The position numbers and the translations under genes are program-made. From assembly GCA_029866025.1 (NCBI GenBank), contig JARXAD010000001.1:124001-188000 (forward strand): a stretch of 64,000 nt of DNA, in the 5' to 3' direction. Position 1 is the first letter of the stretch; each line of letters opens with the position of its first letter. Origin of the DNA: Vampirovibrionales bacterium. GTDB taxonomy: Bacteria; Cyanobacteriota; Vampirovibrionia; Vampirovibrionales; Vampirovibrionaceae. Of the stretch, positions 6,937 through 14,022 are shown piece after piece. The notes under the pieces are model-generated. The model saw only the letters and a list, made by a program, of their open reading frames with translations. It was not told the DNA's origin and made no database searches.

Positions 6937-8895
6937 TCAACCTCTTCCGCTGGTACTAGATAGGGCAACTCCTAATGCTACTTTTAAGGGGCCATCTGGT
7001 GCTTCAGAGTGCCAACCTTGAAAGATACTATTAAGCTGAGTTTTAAAGGGTTCTTCTGAAAGTGCTGCACCCCAGCCACTGACTACCCAAGGACCAAGTC
7101 CAGCAATCGTAAAAGATTGTAAGAATTCAATTAGAAAAGGTCGAAGGGATACATGGTGCTGGGCTAGTGTGACCATACCATCTATACCAGGCGGTTTAGA
7201 TTGATAATTACCAGCTCGATCAACATGTTCACGCAACATTTGAAAAGCACTTTGTGCATCTATGGGAGATAGCGTTTGAACTTTTGAAACAGCTTGACGG
7301 ATTCCAATTGACCCAGAAGTCCTTAAAATTCCTACCAGTTGTATGAGTTCTTCATTATGATGAAGTGCGTCAAAACGGATTCTTTTATCTTGTGAAACAA
7401 AAATATAAGGCCTTAGATCCAGTGAACCTAGCTTTGGATCAATTTTGGACCACTCCTGAATCCATTCCTGTTCAAGCCACTTCTGTTTATCCTCAGAAGG
7501 ACCGGAAACGGGTGCCTCAACGGTTTCAACATCTGTCCCTTGTCCATTTTCTGATCTGGTAACTTGTTCAGGTGCTGGAATTTCTTCTAAGAATGTCAAC
7601 AAGGAAGCCTTACCATCAGCAGATGACAGTACCTGCGATACCATATAATCGTAAAAATCCGGCTTAAAGCGTTCTGAAAGCATCAACTTAGCCAAGGTAG
7701 ACTGATTAATCTCTTCACCAAAACCCCTTGCTCTAGCAACTGCATGACGCAACACCATAGTGTTCAGAAAACGTTTTATCTGTCGCGGATTTCCTTTTGT
7801 GCCTTCGGCCAAGATGGGACCAATCTGGTTTGATAAGAGACGAATTCCATTTAATGCTTCTCTTCTATTAGGATCTACCGCCTGCACATCCTCTTGGGTT
7901 AAATCGCTTTTAATCCAGGGTTTCTTCAATGCTTCAAAACCTTTGCCTAGCAAAATTCTAAAGCCAGCATGATCTTCGCCTACTAAAGCCTGGACCATGA
8001 GAAGTAAGACATAAATCCGTGTCTCTTCCACGCCCAATGCAGGAAGTCTGAAGGGAATTTGTATCAGTTTTTCCAAATAATTCCGGGTGTAACTTGTAGG
8101 CCCTGAAGAGCGGGGAAGATCCGGGAAATGCCGTCCAACGGAGTATTCGATCATTGCCTCATCAGCACCAATAACAAAAGCTGTTCCTGGCACAAAAAGG
8201 AATAGGCGTATAGCTTCCAAGGTGCTTATTGCTGTTTCAGGTAAACAACGATCAAGATCATCAATAAGCACAACAAGCTGCTTTATTTTAGCCTCTTCTA
8301 AAAGCTCCTGAAATTCCTCACGAATGAGATGAATCTGCTCTGGAACTTGTGTCTTTTCAGCTTCTTTCAGGAATCCCGGTGCCTTATCCATAATCTGTTG
8401 AACTTGCTCAGGTGTAAGATTATCAAGATCCATTTTGCTTTTCTGAGCATATTGGAAAAACCATTGAGCTAGTATGTCTGGCGAAGGGATTCCTGTAGAC
8501 ATGGTAAAAATAAGTCCGGGTGCATATTTCAATCCTGACTTTGCCAGTTTTAGCCAATTTACCCTCTTTATTAGGCCTTCAGCCTTTTCTCTGGCTTTGC
8601 TAGAAAATGTCTTAGTTCTCTTAAGTTCTTCAATAATTGATTCTATTAATACGGTTTTGGCATCATCGAAACCTTGAAACGTCCAGCCGTTAAACCATAG
8701 ACAAGCTACTGTATCATCTTGAGCAAGTCCTGCCTGAATCATTTTTAGTACGCTTGACTTTCCAGCACCCCAACTACCATGAACCCCAAGGGTCATAGGC
8801 TTTTGGGGATGGCTTTTTAATAACTCCACAACTGTCTGGGCGATAGGTTGGTAGCAAATTAGGTCTACATCTGTTTCGTGATCAGGTAAAAACAT
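6937..8895 (-). CDS. qatA: QatA, KAP-family P-loop NTPase of the Qat defence system
   Basis: This 652-residue KAP-type ATPase has its Walker A at residues 37-48 (GVHGSWGAGKSS) and its Walker B near 207-219 (VVLIDDLDRC). Both are standard for the KAP branch of STAND-related NTPases. Between them lies a hydrophobic patch (near residues 110-145, LKYAPGLIFTMSTG) that may be the membrane-associated insert seen in many KAP proteins. The C-terminal half is a long helical domain without a recognised motif. In Qat systems QatA is required for defence and may sense infection or power the complex. The ATG at 8895 has a GAGG ribosome-binding site about 7 bases upstream. The gene heads the operon, with a palindrome in its promoter region and tRNA-Val about 150 bases away. 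Confidence 0.92.
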   Translation of the reverse strand: MFLPDHETDVDLICYQPIAQTVVELLKSHPQKPMTLGVHGSWGAGKSSVLKMIQAGLAQDDTVACLWFNGWTFQGFDDAKTVLIESIIEELKRTKTFSSKAREKAEGLIKRVNWLKLAKSGLKYAPGLIFTMSTGIPSPDILAQWFFQYAQKSKMDLDNLTPEQVQQIMDKAPGFLKEAEKTQVPEQIHLIREEFQELLEEAKIKQLVVLIDDLDRCLPETAISTLEAIRLFLFVPGTAFVIGADEAMIEYSVGRHFPDLPRSSGPTSYTRNYLEKLIQIPFRLPALGVEETRIYVLLLMVQALVGEDHAGFRILLGKGFEALKKPWIKSDLTQEDVQAVDPNRREALNGIRLLSNQIGPILAEGTKGNPRQIKRFLNTMVLRHAVARARGFGEEINQSTLAKLMLSERFKPDFYDYMVSQVLSSADGKASLLTFLEEIPAPEQVTRSENGQGTDVETVEAPVSGPSEDKQKWLEQEWIQEWSKIDPKLGSLDLRPYIFVSQDKRIRFDALHHNEELIQLVGILRTSGSIGIRQAVSKVQTLSPIDAQSAFQMLREHVDRAGNYQSKPPGIDGMVTLAQHHVSLRPFLIEFLQSFTIAGLGPWVVSGWGAALSEEPFKTQLNSIFQGWHSEAPDGPLKVALGVALSSTSGRG

Positions 8896-8927
8896 TTATA
8901 ACCTCACAAAGTCCTTTATCCCCAATA

Positions 8928-8942
8928 TAGTATGTCATACTA
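8928..8942. promoter_or_regulatory. Palindrome in the qatA promoter region, possible operator
   Basis: TAGTATG and CATACTA form perfect 7-base arms around one central base, 32 bases upstream of the qatA start in an AT-rich stretch where the promoter should lie. The size and symmetry suit a dimeric repressor site. No regulator gene is seen in the island, and chance is not excluded for so short a repeat. Confidence 0.4.
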
Positions 8943-9046
8943 CATTTCTATAAAATAATCCCTTTGCTTCATAAATTTAGGTAGGCTCCCTTAAAGCTAA
9001 TTTTAGGGCGTTTTTCTCAATCGCTCAAACCCGCTTGGTGAGAATA

Positions 9047-9119
9047 TGGGCGGTACTGGACTCGAACCAGTGACCCCTACCGTGTGAAGGTAGTGCGCTA
9101 CCAACTGTGCCAACCGCCC
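9047..9119 (-). tRNA. tRNA-Val (anticodon CAC)
   Basis: The minus strand folds as a full cloverleaf of 73 bases. The 7-bp acceptor stem is GGGCGGT with ACCGCCC, the anticodon stem is CTACC/GGTAG with loop TTCACAC (anticodon CAC, reading GUG), and the T arm is ACTGG-TTCGAGT-CCAGT. The D stem has one A-C mismatch. The discriminator base is A, and CCA is not encoded. The 3' end points toward the AT-rich island on the left and the 5' side toward purC, so the base composition changes at this gene; it is a plausible integration site for the island. Confidence 0.95.
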
Positions 9120-9225
9120 ATAAAGACAGCCTGCGTTTGTCGCAACTGTGTGGTTGAAGGACTGATACTGAACCACAAAGCGAGTGCGGGCGCAACTGGT
9201 AGGAGATATCCTGAGAGCCCGACCA

Positions 9226-9254
9226 TTGGGTTCAGGGCGGGTTTGGCATATACT
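9226..9254 (+). promoter_or_regulatory. Candidate sigma-70 promoter for the purCS-purQ-pdp operon
   Basis: TTGGGT (9226-9231) and TATACT (9249-9254) are separated by 17 bases, which fits a housekeeping promoter. The predicted start site near 9261 leaves a leader of about 47 bases before the purC ATG. I see no purine riboswitch fold in this short leader. Confidence 0.45.
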
Positions 9255-9307
9255 GGTATTGGTTTTTGTTATCTATGCGACCCGCACCAACTTAGGGAGA
9301 CGGCACC

Positions 9308-10372
9308 ATGCCCACCGTGATGGAGACCCCCACCGCTATTGGCGGTACTTCGGTACCGTTTCAGGGAAAATCGAAAGAATTACAGGCCGGCACTGTCGCC
9401 AATACCCTATGGGTCACTTTTAAAAACGACGCCACCGCCTTTAACGGGGAAAAACACGCCGTGTTTGAAGGCAAAGGGGCCTTAAACAAAGCCTTCACCC
9501 AGCAATTCTTTGAGTTACTCGAGTCGGCAGGCATTCCCACGTGTTGGCTAAGTACCGGAGAGTTGCCCGAAACAGCCGTATACCGAACGCTGCAAATGAT
9601 CCCCGTGGAAGTGGTGGTGCGCAATGTGGCCCAAGGCAGCTTGTGCAAGCGTTTGGGCTTGGCCGAAAACACCATACTAAAAGCCCCACTGGTTGAATAC
9701 TTTTTAAAAAGCGACGCCCTCGGCGATCCCGCTATTCCCCCCAGCGCCATTACGGAGCTGGGGTTATTACCCTCTCGCGTGTGTTTAAAGCAACTGGAGT
9801 GGATGGCCTTGGCCGTCAACACCATTCTGTCGGCCCGCTTTAAAGCCGCGGGTGTGACGCTGGTGGATTTTAAATTGGAAATGGGTCTGGATAGCGAAGG
9901 CACGTTACGCTTGGGGGATGAATTGTCTCCCGATGGGTGCCGCCTACAAGATGCTGCCAGCGGCCAAAGTCTGGATAAGGACGTGTTCCGCAAAGGTACC
10001 GGCGATCTCATTGAAACCTATCAAGCCTTGGCAGGTAAATTGGCCAAATCTCCGTGGGATTTGAGCACGCTGCCGATCCAAACGTATACGGGTGTGGTGG
10101 TGGTGCAAAGCCGTGCCAACATTCTCAATCCTCAAAGCCGGACGCTGACCCACACCTTGCAACAAACCTTCGTTCCGGCAGCCTCTTCGTTGCTAGAGGG
10201 TGGAGCTATCCAGCAGGTGGATTCTCAAAAGCGTTTTCAAGTCAGCATTACAGCCACTCATCACTGGCAAGCGTTAGCGCTGTTTAATCAACTTGCAGAC
10301 GAGCCTCTCTCCAATCCAGTGATTGAAGACGCGTTTGTTGAGGACATTACCCTTGCAAAGGAGCGAAGCTAA
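9308..10372 (+). CDS. purC: SAICAR synthase fused to a PurS domain (PurC-PurS)
   Basis: Residues 1-240 are a complete phosphoribosylaminoimidazole-succinocarboxamide synthase. They include the N-terminal GKSKEL start of the ATP-grasp-like fold, the substrate region EVVVRNVAQGSL, and the metal/nucleotide residues in DFKLEMG and GDELSPDGCR. After a short linker, residues 260-350 match PurS, with a VVVQSRANILNPQ strand and the terminal NPVIEDAFVED. PurS is the small subunit that joins PurQ to PurL in FGAM synthase. The stop codon shares one base with the purQ start, so a PurS-carrying protein is made next to its partner. The start has a GGGAGA ribosome-binding site. The product should act in purine steps 4 and 8. 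PurC-PurS fusion is uncommon; purL is not in the window. Confidence 0.93.
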   Translation: MPTVMETPTAIGGTSVPFQGKSKELQAGTVANTLWVTFKNDATAFNGEKHAVFEGKGALNKAFTQQFFELLESAGIPTCWLSTGELPETAVYRTLQMIPVEVVVRNVAQGSLCKRLGLAENTILKAPLVEYFLKSDALGDPAIPPSAITELGLLPSRVCLKQLEWMALAVNTILSARFKAAGVTLVDFKLEMGLDSEGTLRLGDELSPDGCRLQDAASGQSLDKDVFRKGTGDLIETYQALAGKLAKSPWDLSTLPIQTYTGVVVVQSRANILNPQSRTLTHTLQQTFVPAASSLLEGGAIQQVDSQKRFQVSITATHHWQALALFNQLADEPLSNPVIEDAFVEDITLAKERS

Positions 10373-11115
10373 TGGCTCGCCTTCGCATCGGTGTGGTGCG
10401 CTTTCCGGGCTCCAATTGTGAGCAGGATTGCCTAGAATTTTTTAATGACCCTGAGTGGGCCGATGCTTATGGCGTAAGCGCCGAATATTTGTGGCACCAA
10501 AGTGGCACCATTGATGCTGGCATTGACGCCGTCATTTTGCCCGGCGGCTTTAGCTACGGTGATACGCTCCGTTCGGGAGCCTTGGCCAGCTTGTCCCCTA
10601 TTTTGCGCGCGGTAAAAGAGGTGGCAGCCCAAGGCAAACCCGTATTGGGCATTTGCAACGGCTTCCAGATGCTCACAGAATCGGGCTTGTTGCCGGGGGC
10701 CTTACAACTCAATCGTCAAGGCGGGTTTTTGTGTGAGGCGGTAGCGCTCACCCTTGAAAACCGTTCCACCTTCTTTACCCAAGGGTATAGCGCATCCACG
10801 GGAACAGAAGAAGCGCCGTTGGTGCTGCCCATTGCCCACGCGGAAGGCAACTACACTGCCGATGAAGCCACTTTAGAAGCCTTGCATGTCAACAACCAAG
10901 TGGTGTTTCAATACACCAGTGATATCAATGGATCGGCTGGGAATATTGCAGGCATTTGCAATAAACCTGGCAACGTTCTTGGGCTCATGCCTCATCCCGA
11001 AAGAGCACTATACCCCACGGCCACCACCACTGCCGACGGTCGAAAACTCTTTGAATCCCTTCTTCAACATCTTTCCTCACACACGCTAGCCCCTTGTTCA
11101 TTTTTAAGTAAATAG
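10372..11115 (+). CDS. purQ: FGAM synthase subunit I, glutamine amidotransferase (PurQ)
   Basis: This class I glutaminase of 247 residues supplies ammonia to PurL for formylglycinamidine synthesis. The start (VVRFPGSNCEQD) is typical of PurQ. The nucleophile elbow GICNGFQML carries the catalytic Cys, and the His-Glu pair is in MPHPERA near the C-terminus. The signature PGGFSYGDTLRSG is also present. It overlaps the purC-purS stop by one base, consistent with PurS-PurQ-PurL complex assembly. The length is slightly more than a Bacillus PurQ (about 227) through a short C-terminal tail. Confidence 0.96.
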   Translation: MARLRIGVVRFPGSNCEQDCLEFFNDPEWADAYGVSAEYLWHQSGTIDAGIDAVILPGGFSYGDTLRSGALASLSPILRAVKEVAAQGKPVLGICNGFQMLTESGLLPGALQLNRQGGFLCEAVALTLENRSTFFTQGYSASTGTEEAPLVLPIAHAEGNYTADEATLEALHVNNQVVFQYTSDINGSAGNIAGICNKPGNVLGLMPHPERALYPTATTTADGRKLFESLLQHLSSHTLAPCSFLSK

Positions 11116-11127
11116 GCGAATTGCCCC

Positions 11128-12546
11128 ATGACCTCTGCCGTCACCCACTCAGAGCCCATCGTATCGAAGGTCACTCCGGCATTTAATATTTTGTCCTTTT
11201 TAAGCGAAAAACGCCACAGCCGCCATCACACGCAAGCTGGTATTCACGCCTTTGTACAAGGTGTGATGGAGGGTAGCGTCACGGATTATCAGGCCAGTGC
11301 CTGGTTAATGGCGGTGTGTTGTAATGGACTGAGCTTGGATGAAACGGCATGGCTAACGGAAGCCTATGTGGACTCTGGCGAGCGGCTGGATGTAAGTGCC
11401 CTAATGGGCAATGGGCTTGGACCTGTGGTGGATAAACACAGCACCGGCGGCGTGGGTGATAAGACCACTCTCGTCTTGCTTCCGGTGCTAGCCGCTTGTG
11501 GAGCGCAGGTGGTTAAGCTTTCTGGTCGGGGGCTTGGCTTTACGGGTGGTACCATTGATAAACTGGAAGCCATTCCCGGCTTTCATACGGCTTTAGACAA
11601 TGCCGCGCTCATTTCTCAAACGGCCCAGTTGGGGCTGGCCCTGTCATCCCAAACCCCCAACCTAGCTCCGGCCGATGGTACGTTGTATGCCCTACGTGAT
11701 GTGACTTCCACCGTGGATAGTATTCCTCTCATTGCCGCTTCGGTGGTCTCCAAAAAAATTGCCAGCGGCGCCCCCACCATCGTGCTGGATATTAAAGTGG
11801 GCCTAGGGGCTTTTATGAAAACCTTGGAGGAGGCTCGCCAACTGGCGGAGTGGTGCCGTGCGGTAGGTCAACGGTTGGGGCGCTCCATTGCCACCGTTAT
11901 TTCCAGCATGGAAGAGCCGCTGGGCTATGCCATTGGCCACACCTTGGAAGTGATGGAAACCATCGACACCCTAAAAGGTCAGGGGCCTAAAGACTTGGTG
12001 GCGTTAACGGTAGAGCTAGGTGCCGTTACCCTCTTCAGTGCCGGTGTAGAAACCTCACTGGATGCTGCCAAAGCGCGTATTCAAGCCGTGTTAAATAATG
12101 GTGACGCCTACGCGTTGTTTGAACGTTGGGTGTCGGCCCAAGGCGGTGATGTGGAGGCCATTCGCAACACGAACCAATTGCCCCAAGCCAAAAACCAACT
12201 GCCACTGCTAGCAGCGACTAGCGGTACCATTGCTGGCGTGGATGCGTTACTGGTTGCCCAAGCCGCCAAAATGTTGGGAGCTGGACGCACTAAAAAAGAG
12301 GACGTGTTGGATTTGAGCGTGGGTGTTATCGTTCATAAAAAAGTGGGCGAATGTATTACTGCAGGAGAGCCTTGGGCCACCCTGTACGCCAACACCCAAG
12401 GTGTGGAAGAGGCCCAGCAGCTGTTGAGTCAAGCGTTGTCCATCTCTGTGGGAGAGGTAACGTTACCGTCCTTGATTTTAGAAACATGCCTGCCTGACAG
12501 CATTACGCCAAACATGATATTTAAGGCTCTAGACGAGAGCCATTAA
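11128..12546 (+). CDS. Pyrimidine-nucleoside / thymidine phosphorylase
   Basis: This 472-residue member of nucleoside phosphorylase family II shows the phosphate-binding signature KHSTGGVGDKTTL and the following KLSGRGLGFTGGTIDKLE. These are diagnostic for DeoA and Pdp enzymes, which split thymidine or uridine with phosphate. The C-terminal alpha/beta domain (from about residue 350) is complete with GVIVHKKVGE. The sequence does not decide between DeoA and Pdp. It starts 12 bases after purQ, so it is probably cotranscribed with it, placing nucleoside salvage beside de novo purine synthesis. Confidence 0.93.
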   Translation: MTSAVTHSEPIVSKVTPAFNILSFLSEKRHSRHHTQAGIHAFVQGVMEGSVTDYQASAWLMAVCCNGLSLDETAWLTEAYVDSGERLDVSALMGNGLGPVVDKHSTGGVGDKTTLVLLPVLAACGAQVVKLSGRGLGFTGGTIDKLEAIPGFHTALDNAALISQTAQLGLALSSQTPNLAPADGTLYALRDVTSTVDSIPLIAASVVSKKIASGAPTIVLDIKVGLGAFMKTLEEARQLAEWCRAVGQRLGRSIATVISSMEEPLGYAIGHTLEVMETIDTLKGQGPKDLVALTVELGAVTLFSAGVETSLDAAKARIQAVLNNGDAYALFERWVSAQGGDVEAIRNTNQLPQAKNQLPLLAATSGTIAGVDALLVAQAAKMLGAGRTKKEDVLDLSVGVIVHKKVGECITAGEPWATLYANTQGVEEAQQLLSQALSISVGEVTLPSLILETCLPDSITPNMIFKALDESH

Positions 12547-12551
12547 AAAAA

Positions 12552-13025
12552 CTAATAGGCTCCGCCCCATTGCTGTAAGGTGCTTAATAATGAGGTAAAG
12601 CTTGACCACAAGGTGGGGAGCAAGTTTTGTGGGTTTGCCGCCGCCTGTGGATCGCTATAGGGCAACTGAACCCCGCCATTACCGTAACTTGTATTGACTT
12701 GAGGGATAGGAGGCTCGGCGCCTTCTGTCCACGAACGTAGAGCACCCAGTTGCGTTGTGGGGGGGACATACTGGTAGGTTTGGTAACGCTTTCCTGTATC
12801 GTGACCACACGGGCAGACCACAACGTGATTTGTCACAATCACTTTATCGTTGTAATACACGTCTTGTTCATAATGCCGGTTGACCTCGGTGGTGCCACCT
12901 TGGCGAATTACGTCGGGCAGTTGGTAGTAATTATTGTCATTGGGTAGGGGGGGCACTACCACCGAGGTGGGTGCGCTGTTGTAGCCGTAGCCCGACGGGG
13001 CTGGGAACGAACCATACACAGACAT
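12552..13025 (-). CDS. Asn/Tyr-rich hypothetical protein, paralogue A
   Basis: I do not recognise a known family. The protein has about 157 residues from the ATG at 13025, preferred over an upstream GTG/ATG-rich extension because it follows an AGAGG site and matches its paralogue. It shares with the next gene the pattern V-x-(I/V)-PPLP-x-x-NNYY-x-L, then QGG-x-x-x-VN, then Y-x-ND-x-V-x-x-TN. It lacks the Gln/Gly-rich tail of the paralogue and instead has a CPCGHD segment and a Trp-containing C-terminus. There is no signal peptide or membrane helix. It is convergent with the phosphorylase gene (5-base gap). A promoter-like element shared with the paralogue lies about 100 bases upstream. Confidence 0.75.
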   Translation of the reverse strand: MSVYGSFPAPSGYGYNSAPTSVVVPPLPNDNNYYQLPDVIRQGGTTEVNRHYEQDVYYNDKVIVTNHVVVCPCGHDTGKRYQTYQYVPPTTQLGALRSWTEGAEPPIPQVNTSYGNGGVQLPYSDPQAAANPQNLLPTLWSSFTSLLSTLQQWGGAY

Positions 13026-13126
13026 TGTGTTTCTCTTTCCTCTCATTTCATGCGGTCTTTACCGTTAATTAATCGGCTAGCAAGGGGGCTACACTCACCC
13101 AAAACTAAACCAGACGCATGAACTCA

Positions 13127-13165
13127 CTCTTATAATAATAAAAACAAGATTAAGGAGAAAATTGC
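13127..13165 (-). promoter_or_regulatory. Shared promoter-like element, copy 1
   Basis: On the minus strand this reads GCAATT, 12 bases, then TTGTTTTTATTATTATAAG. It lies about 100 bases before paralogue A. The TATTAT part can serve as a -10. The same arrangement, with identical spacing, occurs before paralogue B and before the EF-hand gene at 23952. Confidence 0.5.
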
Positions 13166-13232
13166 CTTCTGTAGGGTTTTTAAGCCATTTTTTAACACAA
13201 TTGTAACATTTGCCGGTTAGCCTTGTTGCCAT

Positions 13233-13271
13233 AAAACAAACCGCCCCAAAGAAGCTCTCTGAGACGGTTTG
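13233..13271 (-). terminator. Intrinsic terminator after paralogue B
   Basis: CAAACCG and CGGTTTG form the stem of a hairpin extended by further pairing inside it. It is followed on the minus strand by TTTT. It sits 23 bases after the stop of the gene ending at 13295 and should stop transcription before paralogue A. Confidence 0.7.
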
Positions 13272-13294
13272 AATTATTGATGGGTTCGTGAGGT

Positions 13295-13801
13295 TTAGCC
13301 CCACATTTGGTTGGTCATGCTGGCACCACCGGGCGCGTACATGCTGTTTTGCATGTAGCCACCGCCACCGTAATTGTTTTGGTAGTTATTTTGTTGCTGG
13401 TAGCCGCCATAGCCACCGTAGCTAAAGGTGGTTTGCCCAGGGGGGCAGAAGGGGGCCACATAGCCAGAGGTGTACGATTGTAAGGGGTTGGTGGTCACGT
13501 GGGTGCCGCCATCAATAATCTGGCGATTATGAATGGGGTTGATTTCCACGTAGTTGGTGTACTTGACGCTGTCATTAAAGTAGTCATTTCGGCTGTAGTA
13601 GTTATTCACATACCCTTGGCCACCTTGTTGATAAGTATCTTCCAGTTTGTAGTAGTTGTTTTCATACGGTAGGGGTGGGATGGTTACATTTTGACTGGGC
13701 TTTTTGTAGCCGTGCCCACTACTGTAGTTATTGTTGTAGTTGCTTTGTTGATAGCCACTGCTGTAAGAATTGCTAGCTGCATTGCCGGTATAGTAACTCA
13801 T
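13295..13801 (-). CDS. Asn/Tyr/Gly/Gln-rich hypothetical protein, paralogue B
   Basis: This 168-residue protein starts at an ATG (13801) with a strong AGAGGAG site 6 bases upstream. The N-terminal 35 residues are Ser/Tyr/Asn-rich low complexity. The middle shares the PPLP-x-x-NNYY, QGG and ND-x-V-x-x-TN pattern with paralogue A. The C-terminal 50 residues are almost entirely Gly, Tyr, Gln, Asn and Met, a prion-like composition. There is no signal peptide or membrane segment. I know of no function; such tails often support self-assembly. It has its own upstream promoter-like element and downstream terminator, so it is probably a separate transcript. Confidence 0.78.
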   Translation of the reverse strand: MSYYTGNAASNSYSSGYQQSNYNNNYSSGHGYKKPSQNVTIPPLPYENNYYKLEDTYQQGGQGYVNNYYSRNDYFNDSVKYTNYVEINPIHNRQIIDGGTHVTTNPLQSYTSGYVAPFCPPGQTTFSYGGYGGYQQQNNYQNNYGGGGYMQNSMYAPGGASMTNQMWG

Positions 13802-13909
13802 GTTCACTCTCCTCTGTAGGCATACCAACGGTACGCTGCGTAACGAAACAAATGTTTGAACTCACTCACACTCTGGGGTGACAGCCGAGAAGCAATCGAC
13901 CCTCAAATC

Positions 13910-13948
13910 CTCTTGTAATAATAAAAACATTATTAAGGCGTCAATTGC
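13910..13948 (-). promoter_or_regulatory. Shared promoter-like element, copy 2
   Basis: On the minus strand this reads GCAATTGACG, then CCTTAATA, then ATGTTTTTATTATTACAAG. TTGACG and TATTAT are 16 bases apart, an excellent sigma-70 pair. It is about 110 bases upstream of paralogue B and aligns without gaps to copy 1. Confidence 0.6.
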
Positions 13949-14022
13949 GCTTATTGGGCTTGGTTTTCACCACTTGTTACAAAGGATATCTTAAAGAAAT
14001 ACCGTCTAACAGGGGGTTTTGC

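Noticed and set aside
1..9046. Left-hand attachment-site copy of the tRNA-Val 3' end
   Set aside because: I found no repeat of the tRNA end in the island part of the window; if it exists it lies to the left.
9121..9307. Possible purine riboswitch before purC
   Set aside because: The predicted leader after the candidate promoter is only about 47 bases and I see no purine aptamer core or terminator hairpin.
9084..9423. Two plus-strand frames of 78-79 residues covering tRNA-Val and the purC leader
   Set aside because: They run through the tRNA gene or the purC start and have no ribosome-binding site.
13095..13304. 69-residue minus-strand frame between the two Asn/Tyr-rich genes
   Set aside because: It spans the terminator of paralogue B and the promoter element of paralogue A, so it is not a gene.
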